Shown here: positions 5,201 to 5,455 of the stretch, piece after piece
Layout of the letters: the number at the start of each line of letters is the position of its first letter
How positions within the stretch are numbered: position 1 is the stretch's first letter
Origin: JAADHX01 sp964569385
GTDB taxonomy: Bacteria > Actinomycetota > Acidimicrobiia > Acidimicrobiales > Poriferisodalaceae
Assembly: GCA_964569385.1 (NCBI GenBank)
Contig: CAZMUM010000082.1
Span: forward strand, 1 to 5,455
Direction of reading: 5' to 3'
Length of the DNA stretch: 5,455 nucleotides
Program-made: the position numbers and the translations under genes
Notes under the pieces: model-generated
The model's database searches: none
What the model saw: only the letters and a program-made list of their open reading frames with translations
Told to the model about the DNA's origin: nothing

Positions 5201-5455
5201 GCTGGGTCGAGAAGCGCGGACCTAAGACGTGGAAAGCGGTGGTGCGGGTTGATGGCCGGAAGTACTCCAAGTCATTCGAGACCTCCAAGGCAGCCCACTC
5301 TTGGATCGCAAGCAAGGTCCACGAGCGTGATCTTGGCATCTTCGCGCCCAGGACTTCTCAGACGTTCGAGGAGTGGGTCACCACCTACTGGAGCAACGCT
5401 GAGAAGCGACCCAAGACGGTTGAGCGAGACAAGGGGGCACTCAAGAAGTGGTGGA
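5197..5455 (+). CDS. Second tyrosine integrase with arm-binding domain, partial (C-terminus off the right edge)
   Basis: An open frame runs from GTG 5197 (GTGA overlap with the preceding stop) to the edge, 86 codons visible. No strong ribosome site is present, so start by translational coupling is likely. Residues 1-50 fit the three-stranded arm-binding domain of phage integrases: a WVEKRGPKTWKAVVRV strand pair, then GRKYSKSFETSKAAHSWI with the usual Phe-Lys-Ala-Trp spacing. TFEEWVTTYW (57-66) and KTVERDKGALKKWW (73-86) begin the SAM-like core-binding domain. The catalytic half lies outside the window, so activity cannot be judged. It differs in build from the recombinase at 3169-4212, which lacks the arm domain. 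It may be the true integrase of this element, or belong to a neighbouring one. Confidence 0.87.
   Translation, partial: MSWVEKRGPKTWKAVVRVDGRKYSKSFETSKAAHSWIASKVHERDLGIFAPRTSQTFEEWVTTYWSNAEKRPKTVERDKGALKKWW

Noticed and set aside
4995..5339. Minus-strand 114-codon frame
   Set aside because: Antisense to the end of the HTH protein and the start of the arm-type integrase, both of which are better supported.

Overview
The window is GC-rich, with frequent GTG starts, tightly overlapping genes and few AT-rich stretches, which suggests a high-GC actinobacterium-like host. This is inferred from style alone; no host marker gene is present. The content is accessory: it looks like the integration, control and replication half of a phage satellite or small prophage-like element. 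The type would be comparable to capsid-forming phage-inducible islands or the short mycobacterial phiRv elements. That comparison is by gene content, not by alignment.

Layout, read from the control region outward. At about 4468-4558 lies a short divergent intergenic region with repeated TTGTCG motifs over a plausible promoter. Leftward (minus strand) runs one long, tightly packed operon: an excisionase/AlpA-type HTH protein (4240-4467), a tyrosine recombinase of XerC/D build (3169-4212), a possible 25-codon mini-gene filling the next gap exactly (3095-3172), a small TopoVI-A/Spo11-like protein ("mini-A" type, 2241-3098), an unrecognised 88-aa protein (1978-2244), and a RepA-like RecA-fold ATPase (758-1981). 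Most junctions are 4-nt ATGA or GTGA overlaps. Directly after the ATPase stop is a 295-bp non-coding stretch (463-757). It holds eight CGTGATTG-type iterons in two clusters, a hairpin between the clusters and an 18-bp perfect palindrome. It is the best candidate for the replication origin. Beyond it, still on the minus strand, a phage scaffolding-like gene begins at 462 and runs off the left edge, pointing to a head-morphogenesis module.

Rightward (plus strand) from the control region are an unrecognised protein with a probable C-terminal helix-turn-helix (4559-5200) and, overlapping its stop by 4 nt, the N-terminus of a second tyrosine integrase with an arm-binding domain (5197 to the right edge).

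Proposed working model (inference): the arm-binding integrase and/or the Xer-like recombinase with the Xis-like protein handle integration and excision. The ATPase plus iterons drive replication after excision, the mini-A protein acts on DNA topology or strand breakage, and the scaffold gene opens the capsid module. The most notable points are the TopoVI-A-like gene embedded in a replication operon, the iteron origin candidate, and two different tyrosine recombinases on either side of one control region.
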